A stretch of DNA of 64,000 nt from Vitis vinifera (lineage: Eukaryota > Streptophyta > Magnoliopsida > Vitales > Vitaceae): contig NC_081810.1 in NCBI RefSeq assembly GCF_030704535.1, positions 7,202,501 to 7,266,500 on the forward strand, in the 5' to 3' direction. Both the position numbers and the translations under genes were made by a program. Of this stretch, positions 45,201 to 58,200 are shown one piece after another (position 1 is the stretch's first letter; every line of letters begins with the position of its first letter). The notes beneath the pieces were generated by a model that saw only the letters and a list, made by a program, of their open reading frames with translations, was not told the origin of the DNA and ran no database searches.

Positions 45201-48200
45201 ATCAAATATTTGTTATTAGAAGGAAATGTGATGTCATAAAACAACTGGGAAGTTCATTGCATGGAGGACACATTATAGTACATAAAACGTTGTTTTTGTT
45301 GAAGAATGCAGCTGCTCAGGCTTTTCTACATGGGTTTTCTGCTGCATTGTTTCTGACTCAAGTACTGTTATTTTGTTTTAGGATTTCCTCAAATCTCAGG
45401 GCAGGTCAACAAGAAGCCATTTAACTTCCCTAACCGAAGGATCAGAAACTGCCATATTTAGGTCATATTTTGATGTGTGGCCTCAATTGGCTGAGCCCAG
45501 GCTGTATGAAGAAGGTCGAGGGAAAGTAGCAGGTTTAGTAACTTTTGCAACAACATTTGCGATTTTTTTTTTCCATTGCAGTATTAGCAGTATCTATTCT
45601 AATGCCTTCTCTTTCCTTGAATTAATTTTTTATTCCTACTCTATATCTTTTTCAGCAATGTTCAAGCAACAAGGCTATGACGTGAAGGAGCTTCCTGAAG
45701 AAGACTGTGATTCTCTTATAGACTGCAGTGGCACTCTAAAAGTAACTGCTTACTACAAAATTACTAGTTCCTTGAAATTATGGCTGTAAGCTTTTATGAT
45801 ACATATTCTGTGTTGCTGCAATCTGAACATTCCAGGTCTGGCGTGTAAATGATGATGAGTTGTTCCTTGTCCCTGTTGCCGAACAAACAAAGCTTTTCAG
45901 TGGTGACTGCTATATTGTGCAATACAAATATCCTGGCAATGGAAGAGACGAATATTTATTTTATGCATGGCTTGGTCGTGGGGCTGTAATGGTAAGCATG
46001 GTGTATTTATTAATGAGAATTTATGAACAAATTTCTCTTTTTCCATAATCATGTCACTTTTCTCTTTGTTCATTAGTTTCTCCTGCTTGCAGGAAGACAG
46101 AGTTGATGCTATCTCCCGTATGAATACTATTGTCGATTCAATGAAGGGAGATTCAGTTGTGGTTAGTTTTCTCTTTGCATTCTGAAATGCACAATCTATT
46201 GAAACATGTCGTATTAGAATGTTAGTTACCACTTTTGATTTACCTAAAGTTGAATGTTAGCCAAGCATATCTTGAAGCATTCATATGTCCTGAACATATG
46301 GTTGCCAGTGCTTAGTTCATTGATATTCATTTTCACAAAAATGCAAATAGTTTTATTTAAACAGAATAGAAAAGCATTAAAGATGAGGGAACTTTCCTAG
46401 AATGCTAGAACCAAGATTTAGGACATATTTGACATCTGTTCTCCAGCATGTGGAGAAAGCACTCTATTTTTTCTCTTTTCTAGAACAGTGAGGTTGCATG
46501 CTGAATCAGTTATGCACGGAGTCAATATGTTAGTGAAACCCCTTTATGTTGATCCTAGAATTCTTGAGTATATGTGTCTATAGCTTTAGATATTATTTTT
46601 GTCCCTTCATATATATATCGTAATTATGCTGTGTACAATTGCAACCTCGAGCATTGTGTGTTCTTATACTAAGACTATAGGCTACCTCCATTGGAGAAAT
46701 TTAATCTCCATATTTTACACTATGCAGTCCATACAATTAACATGTTGGCTTCCTTCATTTTACTGATCTCTCCTTGAATCAGGAAATGTCATACAAATCT
46801 GTTTTCTTTACTCCTGGACAGAGTCATGCCAGTACAGATCAAGTCAATGAAATTTTATTCCCAACTAAATTTGTTCAATTATCTAAATTCATTTGAACAC
46901 TTGGTTATATCCTATTTTAAAGCCATAGCAATAAATCCCAATGGATGAAATTATAAGCATTGGGTACAAATAGGGAAAAAACAATTGAAATGATGTTCAC
47001 TTTCACAGATAAAATTGGTTATGAGTAAGACATTTCATAGATTCAATTTATTAGCATAAAGGCTGCCAGTGTCTGTAATATGCTTAACACAGCATGACAT
47101 CTCAATGCCAATGACCGTTGGCAGTGTAATCCCAAAACAACAGTATCCATCATCATGAACCCCCAAACAAAAGTACCCATATATTTTCTGTTCTGATAAT
47201 GTATCATTGCCCTTTATCAGGATTATAAGTAATAATCTGTGTTCCCCAGGAGGCCCAGTATGATCAGGCATAATACAGCAGAAAAATAAAAAGAACAATT
47301 CCACTATCCAAGAATGAACTAGATTTACAATACTTGGGCTAAAGCCTTAACAACAACAGGTCTTAATCTCTTAACTCTTAGGCCAGAAATCCCAAGGTTT
47401 CAGTAAAACCTGATCATGGTTCATCAAGATACCTACCACAACAATCTTTACACTCAAATCTGTTTGCTTCAGAATTCTGCTCTTGCAGAATGACCAAAAC
47501 AAGCACTTGACCTAAAAAATGGATTTGGATTGCAAACTTCTAGCAATTTGTATGTAGACAATCTTACCTGGTCCTTTGCTATTTGATTTCTCAGCTAAAA
47601 ATTACCTATGAGAAAAGAAAGTATTGTGCTTTTCATGCATTCAAGAAAGATATCTTTTACTGCCTACATCTTTCAAAGCATTTTTTGAAGGTTCATGACA
47701 CCTGAAATCAAGTTGCAATGAATTGATAAAATTTTTTTGCCACTTATAAACATTTGGACTTCTAACTTGCACCGTAGTCCTTGTTTGGGATAGCTTCTTG
47801 TTTTTGGCTTTGGCTAGAAGTTGAAGTTGAAGTTGAAGTCAAAGTCACAATTTTTAAAGTGCAATATTGGTATTGTAAAAGTTTTATTAAACATGAAAAA
47901 ACTTCTTGCATAAGCCAAAATAGAGCTTTTACAAGAAACAACATTTTCCTAGCTTCCATATTAAGCTCTTTTTCAAGTCATGAGTTCTTTTGAATAAAAT
48001 TAGTCAAATGGGCATAAAGGCTTATATCAAGCTTAAAGAAGAACTTTTGTCTTCTCAAAAGTTGATCCAAACATAATTGCATGATTTTTATATTTTTAAT
48101 GCATATTCTTTTATTTTTCAGGGTCAAGTTATTGAGGAAAAGGAGCCTATTGAATTTTTCTTAATTTTTCAAACATTAATTGTTTTCAAGGTCTGTACCT

Positions 48201-50567
48201 CACTTACCTTCCTCAGAAGCTTGTTTCTTTTTGCTTGTCAAGTGCATTTCTCTTTGATCTAAACTGTTACTAAACATGGGGCATTCTTCTTCTTGTTTTG
48301 TTTTGACATTCATGCAGGGAGGTCTGAGCACACGTTACAAAAGATTTATAGCAGAAAAAGGTATTGCAGACGAAACTTATGATGAAAAAAAGACAGCTCT
48401 TTTTCGAGTTCAGGGAACGAGTCCAAATAACATGCAAGCCATCCAAGTTGATCAAGTAAGTTGGGAAATAGGAACTAGGATACTAAGCAAAGTGAGTGTC
48501 TGCACTTTTAACACTTAGTCAACACACTTTCTTTCTAATCATAGGAAAACTATAGTGTTATAAGAAAGGAAAAGACACTTTTGTGGATACTATCTTCCAA
48601 AGCATCACTTATGGATTTACCCTAACCATTTAATAAGTATGCCGTGTATTGATTTTGAATGATAGGCATCACAATACATGTCCAATTTATGCAAATTACT
48701 CATCCTACAATCCAATAGAATTGCTAACAATCAAATCACAATTTGTATCAGTCCTTTCAGAAAAATGATCAATGTGATTTCCATGTTATGGGTTATTTAA
48801 ACTGTTGACTCAAAGGCTATGTATTCTAAAGTGATATTTTAGATTTTCTGGAGTCTTAAACTGTTCTTCAGTCTACGGTCCCTTTTTCTCTTTCTTTTCT
48901 TTTTTCTTTTTTTTTCGTGATACAGCCTTGGTTTTTCGGAGTTGAAGTGAATATTTTAGCATGAAGTCCCAGGCCTTTAACCATGCTCTTTTTATGATTC
49001 GGAAAAATGGACTGCCACATAATCTGTTCTGGAATTTAGTATCACAAGCAAGTGCTGCTTCTTTTGCTTTCTAGCTAGTGGTTCTTGTCTAAAATCACAT
49101 AAGCCTCTATGATCTTGGTATTAATTGATTGAGGTAATTAAACTGTTGCAGGTTTCAAGTTCCCTGAATTCATCCTATTGTTTCATCTTACAAACCGAAA
49201 CATCTATCTTCACTTGGGTTGGGAACCTCTCCTCAACTAGAGATCATGATCTTCTTGACAGAATGCTGGATCTAATAAATGTGTGTGATTCTGTCATTTC
49301 AAAGTGGACTTGACTGTTTTTCTTTCGTTCTGTAGAAAGCTCCTGTCATGCTTATTGTTTTTGTACTTGTTCTCTTTTGATGCCATTTATAGCCAACATT
49401 GCAACCTATATCAGTGAGGGAAGGTAGCGAACCTGATGTTTTCTGGAAAGCGCTTGGTGGAAAGGCAGAGCATCCAAGGGAAAGGGAGATTAAGGCATAT
49501 GTAGAAGACCCACATTTGTTTACATGTACCTTTACTGATGGTGAGCCAAATACCCTTTCTTTTAAATTTTTTCTCTCAAAAGATAATGTGGCTCTGTCTT
49601 GGTTCAGAATATGCCAGCTGTAAATGGCTGTAAAAACATATCTAATGGCGGGTTGTGTTTCTTTTGCTACTGGTCCGATTTTGCTCACAGGTGATCTTAA
49701 GGTACACTTCCCACACACTTTTGTAGGCATCCATGCATTTCAATAGTTGGAGTACCTTTAGGATATTCAATATGAACTTCCCTTAAGATAGTTTTATGGC
49801 AGAAATTATTTCTTCCGGACACTTTCTTTTCTTCTTCACCTTGTACATAAAAAGCTTTAACTTCTACAAAAAATTAATTGATTCAACAATTTCTTGTATA
49901 AAGTTGCAAAGAAAACTAAAATCAAGTCCTCAATTCATACTAGAACTTAATTTTTTTAACGAACATTTGCAAAGAAGTCACAGGCAACCACACTTTTAGC
50001 AAGTGGCTGTCTTCATATCTCTTCAAACATTGGTAGGGCAGTGCTTGATATGAAAAACAGTCTTCAGTGCATTTTTAGAAACTTTGTGCATCAAATAGAG
50101 CAAGTTGTGTGGACATGTTATATAGTTTAAGAGAAATTAAATTGAACATGTTAGAAATATGAGCGATTCATAGTTGAGGCATGAACCATGTGGTATTTGT
50201 GTGTCTAGTCTGTGCTTCTAGGTGTGTACTTAGTGGTGCGATTATGAAAAACTGCAAATCCATCGAACAGAATAATGGATTCTTCCATGGATTTTACCTA
50301 AGGCTCTATCATTGGCCCAATTTCATACCATTCACCAGATGATTTAGTAAGTCATGTCGACATGATTTTGGTTATACTGCCACATTGCCATTATGAACTG
50401 ATACAGAGAAATATGCAATGGAGATTAACTGAGGAATTTTATTTTATGAAGTGAATTGACATACAACTGACAATAATAGTGAAAAATAAAGAAAAGCTTA
50501 GTTATTTTATTTTGGAGCCAAAAAATATTGAAATCACACTTACCATGGAAATTTTGCAGAAAAAATG

Positions 50568-50615
<48 letters not shown>

Positions 50616-53600
50616 TGCTTTGTTTTTCCCCCTAACTTGGTCCAACTGAATGCTCTCTGCAATGCACTGCTTGGCTCATTGTCAACTCAAATCTTTTATT
50701 TAGCATGCTGTTTTTCCCCCCAACTTGGTCCAACTGAATGCTCTCTGCAACACACTGCTTGACTCATTGTCAAATCAAATCTTTTATTTAGCATGCCTAA
50801 CTGGTCTGAATTCTAAAGTTTGCTTCACTAAAAAATTCTAGTATTCCATGCCACTCTTATAAATTTCAAGTTAAAAAGGTCAAAGATTGATTGTTATACA
50901 TTTCTCTTTTAGTTTGAAGAGGTCGTACCATCATGGACAAAATAACTAGTTCTCTTTTTCTTGTGAAATTTGACTGATGAATGTTCCTGAAATAAACTTT
51001 TGTATGTGCTCTTAAAAACTTTCAGGTGAAGGAGATATTCAACTTCACACAGGATGATCTGACTACAGAAGACAAGTTAATACTAGATTGCAACAGAGAA
51101 ATTTATGTTTGGTGTGGCTGCCATTCAAATGTTAGATCAAAGAAACAAGCTCTTGAGATTGGTCTGGTAATAACTGTTATCTGATCTTGAATTTTTCATT
51201 CTTCAACTCTCTTAAAATAATTTTTTTTTTGGGACAAAAAACTTTGCATTTGTGAAGACAGACAAATACCCACATGTATACAATGTGAGGCCAACAGATG
51301 CATTCTCAACACCTATGTTTGATTCAGTTTATTTCAAAGATGAACCATTCCATGAATATGCCTTAAACATTGCTGTTCAGCTGATTCAAATTTTATGCAA
51401 GCATTTAACAGCCTGTGTATTCATTTAGCATCCAAGTTTTTTATTTTTGAAATAGTTAGTGTGTCCCAGCATTTGGCCTCTATACAGTCACACATTCACA
51501 CATTTTTTAATACTTTGTGTGACATATGGACATTGTAGGAACTAATACATAATATCCTTGGATGAGATCATCTAGAAATGTAAGACCTACATGTAGTTTG
51601 GCATTTTCTGTATGAGATGCTTTGCAACTTTGTCCGTGTCCTAAAGTTTTACCTTGGAACTGGCAGAAATTTCTTGAGATAGACATTCTGGTTGAAGGAC
51701 TTTCCCTGGAGACTCCTATATATGTTGTTACAGAAGGTCATGAACCAACATTCTTCACTCGTTTCTTTGAATGGGATTCCTCCAAGGCAAATGTAAGTGG
51801 ACCATTTCCTATCCTGAAATGATACCTCTCTGTACCTCCTTTGAACTCTGAATATCTTCTTGTTTGGTGTTTAATTTTCCCTTCATTGTAGGCTCTGTTA
51901 CATGGACACTGTTGTGATGTTTTTTTGTAAGACATGACATAAAATGAGTATGGTTATGTGTGGGTTGGGGCACTGTTGTTAGAAACAGAACCAACAAGCA
52001 TGTCAGGAAAAAAATGAAGTTTGTCAGCAACTCCTTAAGGATGCTCGATTAATCTGTTCCTCTCTCTTGTAGATATTCTGAAGAAGTTTAGTACCAATTT
52101 AGATGCGTTATTTTACATGGATACTTGGGGCATAGAAGAGGAAAAAAATAATCATGTTTTCTGTCTTAAATTCTGATTGTTAGACTGATAAGCATGTAAT
52201 ATGAAGTTTAGTGAACAATTCTGAGCTAATTTTCTGCCCTTGTAGATGCATGGTAGCTCATTTGAGCGGAGGCTGGCTATTTTGAAGGGAACAGCACAAA
52301 AGATAGAAGTAAGTTAGTGTCCTTAGTTTTTCACCTAAAAAGCTGAATCTTGAAAATTCTCCCAGGTTCATTTTTTATGATTTCCTCTTTTAATTGAAGC
52401 ATGAAAGTTCTTCTGTTGATAGCATGCCATACTTACCAATGAAAACTCAAATTATAAGCACCAAAATAGCTCAAGAATATTGATAACTTACTGATATTTT
52501 CATCTTGCCACTATGGGCAAGCTTTGTTCCTAAGAATTTCTCACTGATGAAACGTTCTCAAGGGGTTTAGGCTTCACCTGCTTGTCTTTAACTATGGAAA
52601 AGCTTGAGACATTTGATTAGTTAGAGTAAGCTAAAATTACTGATCAGAGTTACCTTCCTTCAAAGAGTAGGCCACAAATAAGTTCAACGGATCACTCATC
52701 ATCATCACCACATTTAACTCAACACATGAAAGGGCAGAAAAGAACAGTATTACCTCATGCATAAGCTTTCCTATTCATCTAGGAGATGGTACCTTTCATT
52801 ACAAGTGTCCTGTTGATATGTAAAATTGAATCAATATAGCCATCTAATGTGAAAAGAGGAAGCATCCAATGTTCTCAAAATTTTAGATTTTTTAGACTAA
52901 TAAAACCATGGGATTTTTCTTCCCTCCTTCAACTGCAATTCAACATTTATTCCACTTACAATTCTTGTAAATGGTGTTTCATCCAGGTACCTTTGAGAAA
53001 TTCATGGAAAGCATGCTCCACAGAGAATACCCCAGATAGTTTGAGAAGCAGATCGGTCAGTTCTAATGGGCTGCGAAGAAGTGCATCTTCTGCCTTCAGT
53101 GTTTCTGGCTCAAATTTGAAGTCCTCAGACAACCACCAAATTTCAAGTGTATCTCCAATTGCAAGATCATTGTTTTCAGGATCTTATCCTGATCATGACA
53201 GTGCTGGTAATGGAACATATCCTTAAATTTGCCCATGAAGAAACTCAGAACCAATGAAATTAGTGTTCTTCATCTTCTAGTCTCTTTCTAGAACATGCTC
53301 TACAATAATGGGAAAATTAATGGTTGGGTCCTGGAAAATCAATTTATTTACTCAATATGTGGAACAAGCATCACTGCTAGTGTATAGTTGAGTCCAAAAG
53401 TTGTTCAAATTGGAAGATTTCAAAAATTTTCTAAGTTTGCGTCTTTTGAATCTGATGCTTAGGTAAATATGATTCATGAATTCCTGAAAACTTGAGGCTT
53501 GGGGCGTCCAATTGGACAGTTTTTCATCAAATCCTGAGTTAGGAAGTGTGAACACCTCAATTGTAGACTAAGATCATGTTGCATGTTTGCCTTTTTTAAG

Positions 53601-54333
53601 AAAAGAGGATTTAGTGGTCAAGGAGGAGGCATGGATGGTATCATCCTCGAGCATTTTTCCAGCAATAACACTATTGTTCCGAGGATGACTTATTTCACTG
53701 TTTGTACACCATTTTTTTTTCTTATGGGTGTTTTACTTTTTCCTTTTTCTTTCTTTATTAAATACCAACCTAGCTTTCATGAAATATTTTCTTTGCAGAT
53801 GGGTCACCAGTACCCCCACGGCCTACAGCAGTTGTGCCAAGCTCCCCTTCTGAGAATGTAGGCCTTGATCAGATTGATGGAGTTAAGATTGATGTTAACT
53901 TGCTAATCTTCCCATATGAGCGTTTAAAAGTTGTGGCTGATGACCCAGTAACAACAGGCATAGATGTGACCAAAAGAGAGGTATCCCTTGCTATATTCTC
54001 TATAGACAATTCAGTCTTCTGAACAGCCTCAAAGGAATATTTTCTCCATGCTATCCTTCTGAATTCTTTGCCTGTTCTTATGAACCGCCATCACAAGTAC
54101 CCGAAAACTATGCACATGTTGCTATGATTGAATGCCATGGCTTTCACCATCCATACAAATTTCAGATTCTAGCTCAATCTTTTAACAAAAGCTATATCTC
54201 CATTTTTGGTTGTTTGCAGGCATATTTGTCAGAAGAGGAGTTCCAGCAGATATTTGGGATGACAAAAACAGCCTTCTACAAACTTCCCAAATGGCGACAG
54301 AACAAGCTAAAGAGGTCTGTTCATCTATTCTAG
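39234..54333 (+). CDS. VLN1: Villin-1-like actin-binding protein (22 coding exons, 908 aa)
   Basis: Exons: 39234-39274, 39836-39935, 40187-40255, 42798-43034, 43364-43541, 43618-43750, 44174-44339, 45382-45532, 45656-45741, 45836-45991, 46093-46161, 48122-48190, 48318-48455, 49152-49280, 49393-49540, 49691-49701, 51026-51166, 51667-51792, 52246-52308, 52987-53206, 53799-53980, 54220-54333. All junctions are GT-AG and keep frame, giving 908 residues, like Arabidopsis VLN1. The start is [20 protein letters not shown]. Six gelsolin-type repeats run to about residue 735 (marks: [59 protein letters not shown]). A Ser-rich linker follows, then the headpiece, whose last 37 residues include [19 protein letters not shown]. 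Villins bundle actin filaments in the cytoplasm; VLN1-type proteins are reported to lack calcium-dependent severing. It appears intact. Confidence 0.93.
40256..42797. other. Villin intron 3 with GC-richer, repeat-like filling
   Basis: This is a 2.5-kb intron. From about 41000 to 42640 the base composition is richer in G and C than in the other introns, with many ATGCC/TGGCAT-like words. On the minus strand, about 41390-41640 has a TATATAGTAG box followed by a CT/GA-rich run, like a transcribed repeat end. I suspect an old mobile element, perhaps LTR-type, but could not find both ends. Short frames here have no known similarity. Confidence 0.4.
46162..48121. other. Villin intron 11, nothing recognised
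   Basis: A 1.96-kb intron of ordinary AT-rich sequence. Several short open frames have no similarity I know. A TTGAAGTTGAAGTTGAAGTC micro-repeat occurs at about 47820. Confidence 0.5.
49691..49701 (+). other. VLN1: 11-bp microexon of villin-1
   Basis: The exon GTGATCTTAAG lies between CACAG and GTACAC. With one base carried from the previous exon it encodes G-D-L-K, which bridges CTFTD and VKEIFNF in the family alignment and keeps phase. It would be missed by most gene finders. Confidence 0.85.
50572..50612 (+). repeat. (GA)n microsatellite in a villin intron
   Basis: About twenty GA units. Just downstream, a stretch of about 90 bp (CAACTTGGTCCAACTGAATG with the following ATCTTTTATTTAGCATGC) occurs twice in tandem, at about 50632 and 50720. 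Confidence 0.9.
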
Positions 54334-55253
54334 GGCGTGTGCCCTCCAGATTAAACCCATAGAGACTGGGATAAACAGATCTTCCTTCTTGAATGGTATA
54401 ATGGGGCAATCTCAGAACCCAGATGCAGTCTACTTTTTGATCCAACTTCTAAGCTTGGCTTGCTCTTTTTGTTGTTGAGCAAATCCTTGATGAAGTCTTA
54501 ATCTTAAATTGAGGAACACATGTTTTTGTTACTGTTCTTAATTAACCCTTCTTGATTATGAATCGAAAGGAACTTGAGTTTGGAGTCAAAGTAGCCTTTA
54601 TGCCCATAAAATTATCACCGATTGGCATCATTGCAAACTTATTATCAAAGTATTCTACCTTAAATTGAACATAATGATAACAAATTTATTTTAATTATGT
54701 TGATTGTTGAATAAAAAAAATCAAATATTTTAATTTTATTTATTTAATTAAAAAACAAATATCACATTAAGTCTTGAATATAATTTAATATTTGATATAT
54801 GTGTATAATATTATTAATTTAATATTTGATAACTAAGATTTTATCCTTCTGAACTTACAATAATATAATTTATAGTTGACTTATTTGGAATGAATAAGCT
54901 TTTAGAGGAATAAATAACTCTTTTTTAAAATTTAATATTTAAACAAATATATAATATAAGTACCTGTATTTAAAATAAAAAATTACATTAAGATTTAAGA
55001 AATAAATAAGTAAAACTAAGGAAGGATATTCGTAACGAGTGATAGAGATTCCTTGTTTAAGGTTACACGAAGATGCCACGTGCACAGTGATCGAGGTTTA
55101 AAAAAATTCGCAAACCCAAAGCAAAGTTTGCTGCCGGCAATTGTTGTCTTCTACGTTACCGTGATACGACCAACTCGCTGCTGTTATTTTTCTTCGAAAA
55201 GACCACTATGCCCTTCCTCTGATCGCCGGTCGTTCAGTCAATAGTCTCATGCC
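54334..55253. other. Villin 3' end to phospholipase C start
   Basis: The first 200-300 bases are probably villin 3' UTR. The middle (54670-55030) is very AT-rich. The last about 200 bases are GC-richer and probably hold the leader of the next gene. Confidence 0.5.
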
Positions 55254-58200
55254 ATGGCCTCCAGGCGGGCCCTCTTAGCTGCCGTCGTCCTCCTCTACCT
55301 GGTTTTTTCTTCAGAGTCTCTCGACTTCAACATACACGGAAAATACAAAATTCATGGCCCCATCAAAACCCTCGTGGTACTGGTCATGGAGAATCGCTCC
55401 TTCGATCACGTTCTCGGTTGGCTCAAATCGGCTCGACCCGAAATCGATGGTCTAACGGGGAAAGAATCGAACCGAGTTAACGCCTCTGACCCAGACTCGC
55501 CAGAAATTTGGGTCTCCGATGATGCTCTGTTCGTGGACTCCGACCCAGGCCACTCGTTTCAGGCAATTCGTGAACAGGTGTTCGGCACGGGGGATTGGTT
55601 CCAGAATCCGGCTCCGATGAGCGGGTTCGCGCAGCAGGCGAAGAACATGAGTGAGGGTTTGTCGAAAACCGTTATGAGCGGGTTCAAGCCGGCGGTGCTG
55701 CCGGTTTACACTGCGCTGGCGAACGAGTTCGCGGTGTTCGACCGCTGGTTCGCGGCGGTTCCGGCGTCGACTCAGCCGAACCGGTTCTACGTCCACTCAG
55801 CGACGTCGCACGGTGCGACGAGCAATGTACGGAAAGACCTCATCCATGGGTTTCCACAGAGGACGATTTTCGATTCGTTGGACGAAAATGACCTCTCCTT
55901 TGGGATTTATTACCAGAACATCCCTGCAACACTGTTCTTCAAGAGCTTGAGGAAGCTGAGGCACGTGACTAGGTTTCATGACTATGCATTAAAGTTCAAA
56001 TTGCATGCTAAGAGGGGTAAGCTTCCGAATTATGTGGTGATAGAGCAGCGGTACTTCGATGTGAAGGAGTTTCCGGCGAATGATGATCACCCATCACACG
56101 ATGTGGCCATTGGGCAGAAGTTTGTGAAGGAGGTTTATGAGATTCTGCGTTCTAGCCCTCAGTGGAAGGAGATGGCATTGTTGATCACATATGATGAGCA
56201 TGGTGGGTTCTACGATCATGTGCCCACCCCTGTATCTGGTGTCCCAAACCCAGATGGGATCATTGGGCCTGATCCTTTTTATTTTCGGTTTGATCGGTTG
56301 GGTGTTCGGGTTCCCACCATACTGGTCTCACCATGGATTGAGAAGGGCACTGGTGAGTTTTTTTTTCTTTGGACTGCTTCATGATTATTGGTTTATTTTC
56401 TTTATTGTGGTTTAAAGTTATGCATTAGCCTCATTTCTTGGTGATTTGCGTGGTAATATTATTTCTCATTGAGTATTTGATGGCAATTTTTTTTAGTAGA
56501 AAACTGGTAATTTATTCTAGAATTATGGTTTTCTCATAGATGTGAGGTTCTTCGGTAGTTATATTGCAGGCCTTGTGCTTGTTTGATCAGATGGGCAGAC
56601 AGTTAGGTTTAGAGTAAATTGAATGGCTTCTTTGGATTTCCTAAGTATAGGTTGTGAAGTGGAATTTGATATAGTATAAGGTTACATGCATGGCATGTCG
56701 GGGTAGGCTTAGTCTGCGGCTGTGGGGAGAGAGATGATTGTAGAATCCTGTGGAGGAATAACAGAAGAGACCAAACCTCTTGCTTAATGTTATGGTAACC
56801 ATATTTTCCTGGGGGTACTTCTAGTAACTTTCAGTTGGTCCCCTTTGTATGAATATTGTCAAGGATCAACAATTTCGGTGGAGGTTCGGCTGCTTGATAG
56901 CAGACTCCGACACTTTAGGGAAATGCCAGAGGACTATGCTTGTGGGGCAAAGCCATGGAAAAGGTTGTCTGCTTGTCCTCTACATTTGGACAGCACAGAC
57001 AATCTTGCATGGTGATGTGCCAGCAATATCTGGTTTCCCCTAGACTTATATGGAATACTTGGGTGGAAGTAGATGGAATTATATGGATGTTCCATGGAAC
57101 AAAGTAGGGAACCCAGCTATATTAGGTAGAAAATTGTTTAGAGAGTGACTTGCAGCTGTTGACACTGGGATTTGGGTTTAATTGCACTGTCCATTAAGGA
57201 GGTGGAACCCTATGTGGTGCTTCTAAAGGGTTGAGCATCTGATGGTATGGAAATAGTTTGAAGAAGTGCAACACCGGGTTCAAGTAGTTATCTTAATAAA
57301 ATCCTAGCCTTACTTGTTTGAATTGAGCACCATTTGCAGTTTGTTCTCACAACTTTATAAAGGGGTTCTAGGTTAATTTGCTTAGATCAGCTTCCTGGTG
57401 AAATAATCCATGTCCAGTATGTGCCTTTGCTTCAGTCTTGATGTGGCCTTGGTTGCCAATTGCCATAATGCCTTCCTTACTTGGAATTACCAGTTATGCT
57501 TCTTGCATCAACTTTGATCTACTTTGACTTTGAAGTTGTTATAGTGCTTGATATACACTGTAGGCACAAATCCTATAGTCTTAAGCTTTTGGGAAAATTG
57601 GTTATCTAATACAGTATCAGAGCCTCGTGTAAGGAGAAGTCGTATGTCTGAATGTCACTACATGTTTGTTTTCACAATTTATTAAGCCTAAACAAAGCTG
57701 CTTTATTTCCTCAATTTATTAAGTTCACATCTAGAGGGAGGGTGTTAGAATGCATGATATACGTTGTGGGACTAAAATCCTACAAACTCAACTTTTTTGG
57801 AAAATTGATTCTCTAATAGAAGTAATAACAAAGTAGCTTTAAGTAAGCTATAATATTTGTGAGACTGTTAAGGAACATTTAATATTGATTTTGCAGTTTA
57901 GCTTTGAGCACTTGTGACTAATGGTTTCTTATTGTCTGGTTTAGTTGTGAAGGACTGCAAATGAGTCATCATGCTATCCATGTGGAACATACATTGTACT
58001 TGTTTCTTAAATTTGGTAACCCTTTAGTTGCATGGTATTGGAGATTAAGAATCAATCATGCATTAACATTACAGGTTGAGATGTACTTATCAAAAAACAA
58101 AAAAAACATTACAGGTTGAGATGTGTCAGCTTCCATAAAATTAAAAAAGGAAGTAACCTCTATAATTTCTTGCATAGGAAAAATAATTGTATCTGGCGTC

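Noticed and set aside
55452-55796. Minus-strand frame opposite NPC1
   Set aside because: Shadow of the GC-rich NPC1 exon; Arg-rich nonsense with no known domain.
57612-57625. tRNA-like piece (AGTATCAGAGC)
   Set aside because: It is only a primer-site match at the edge of a miniature LTR; there is no cloverleaf sequence around it.
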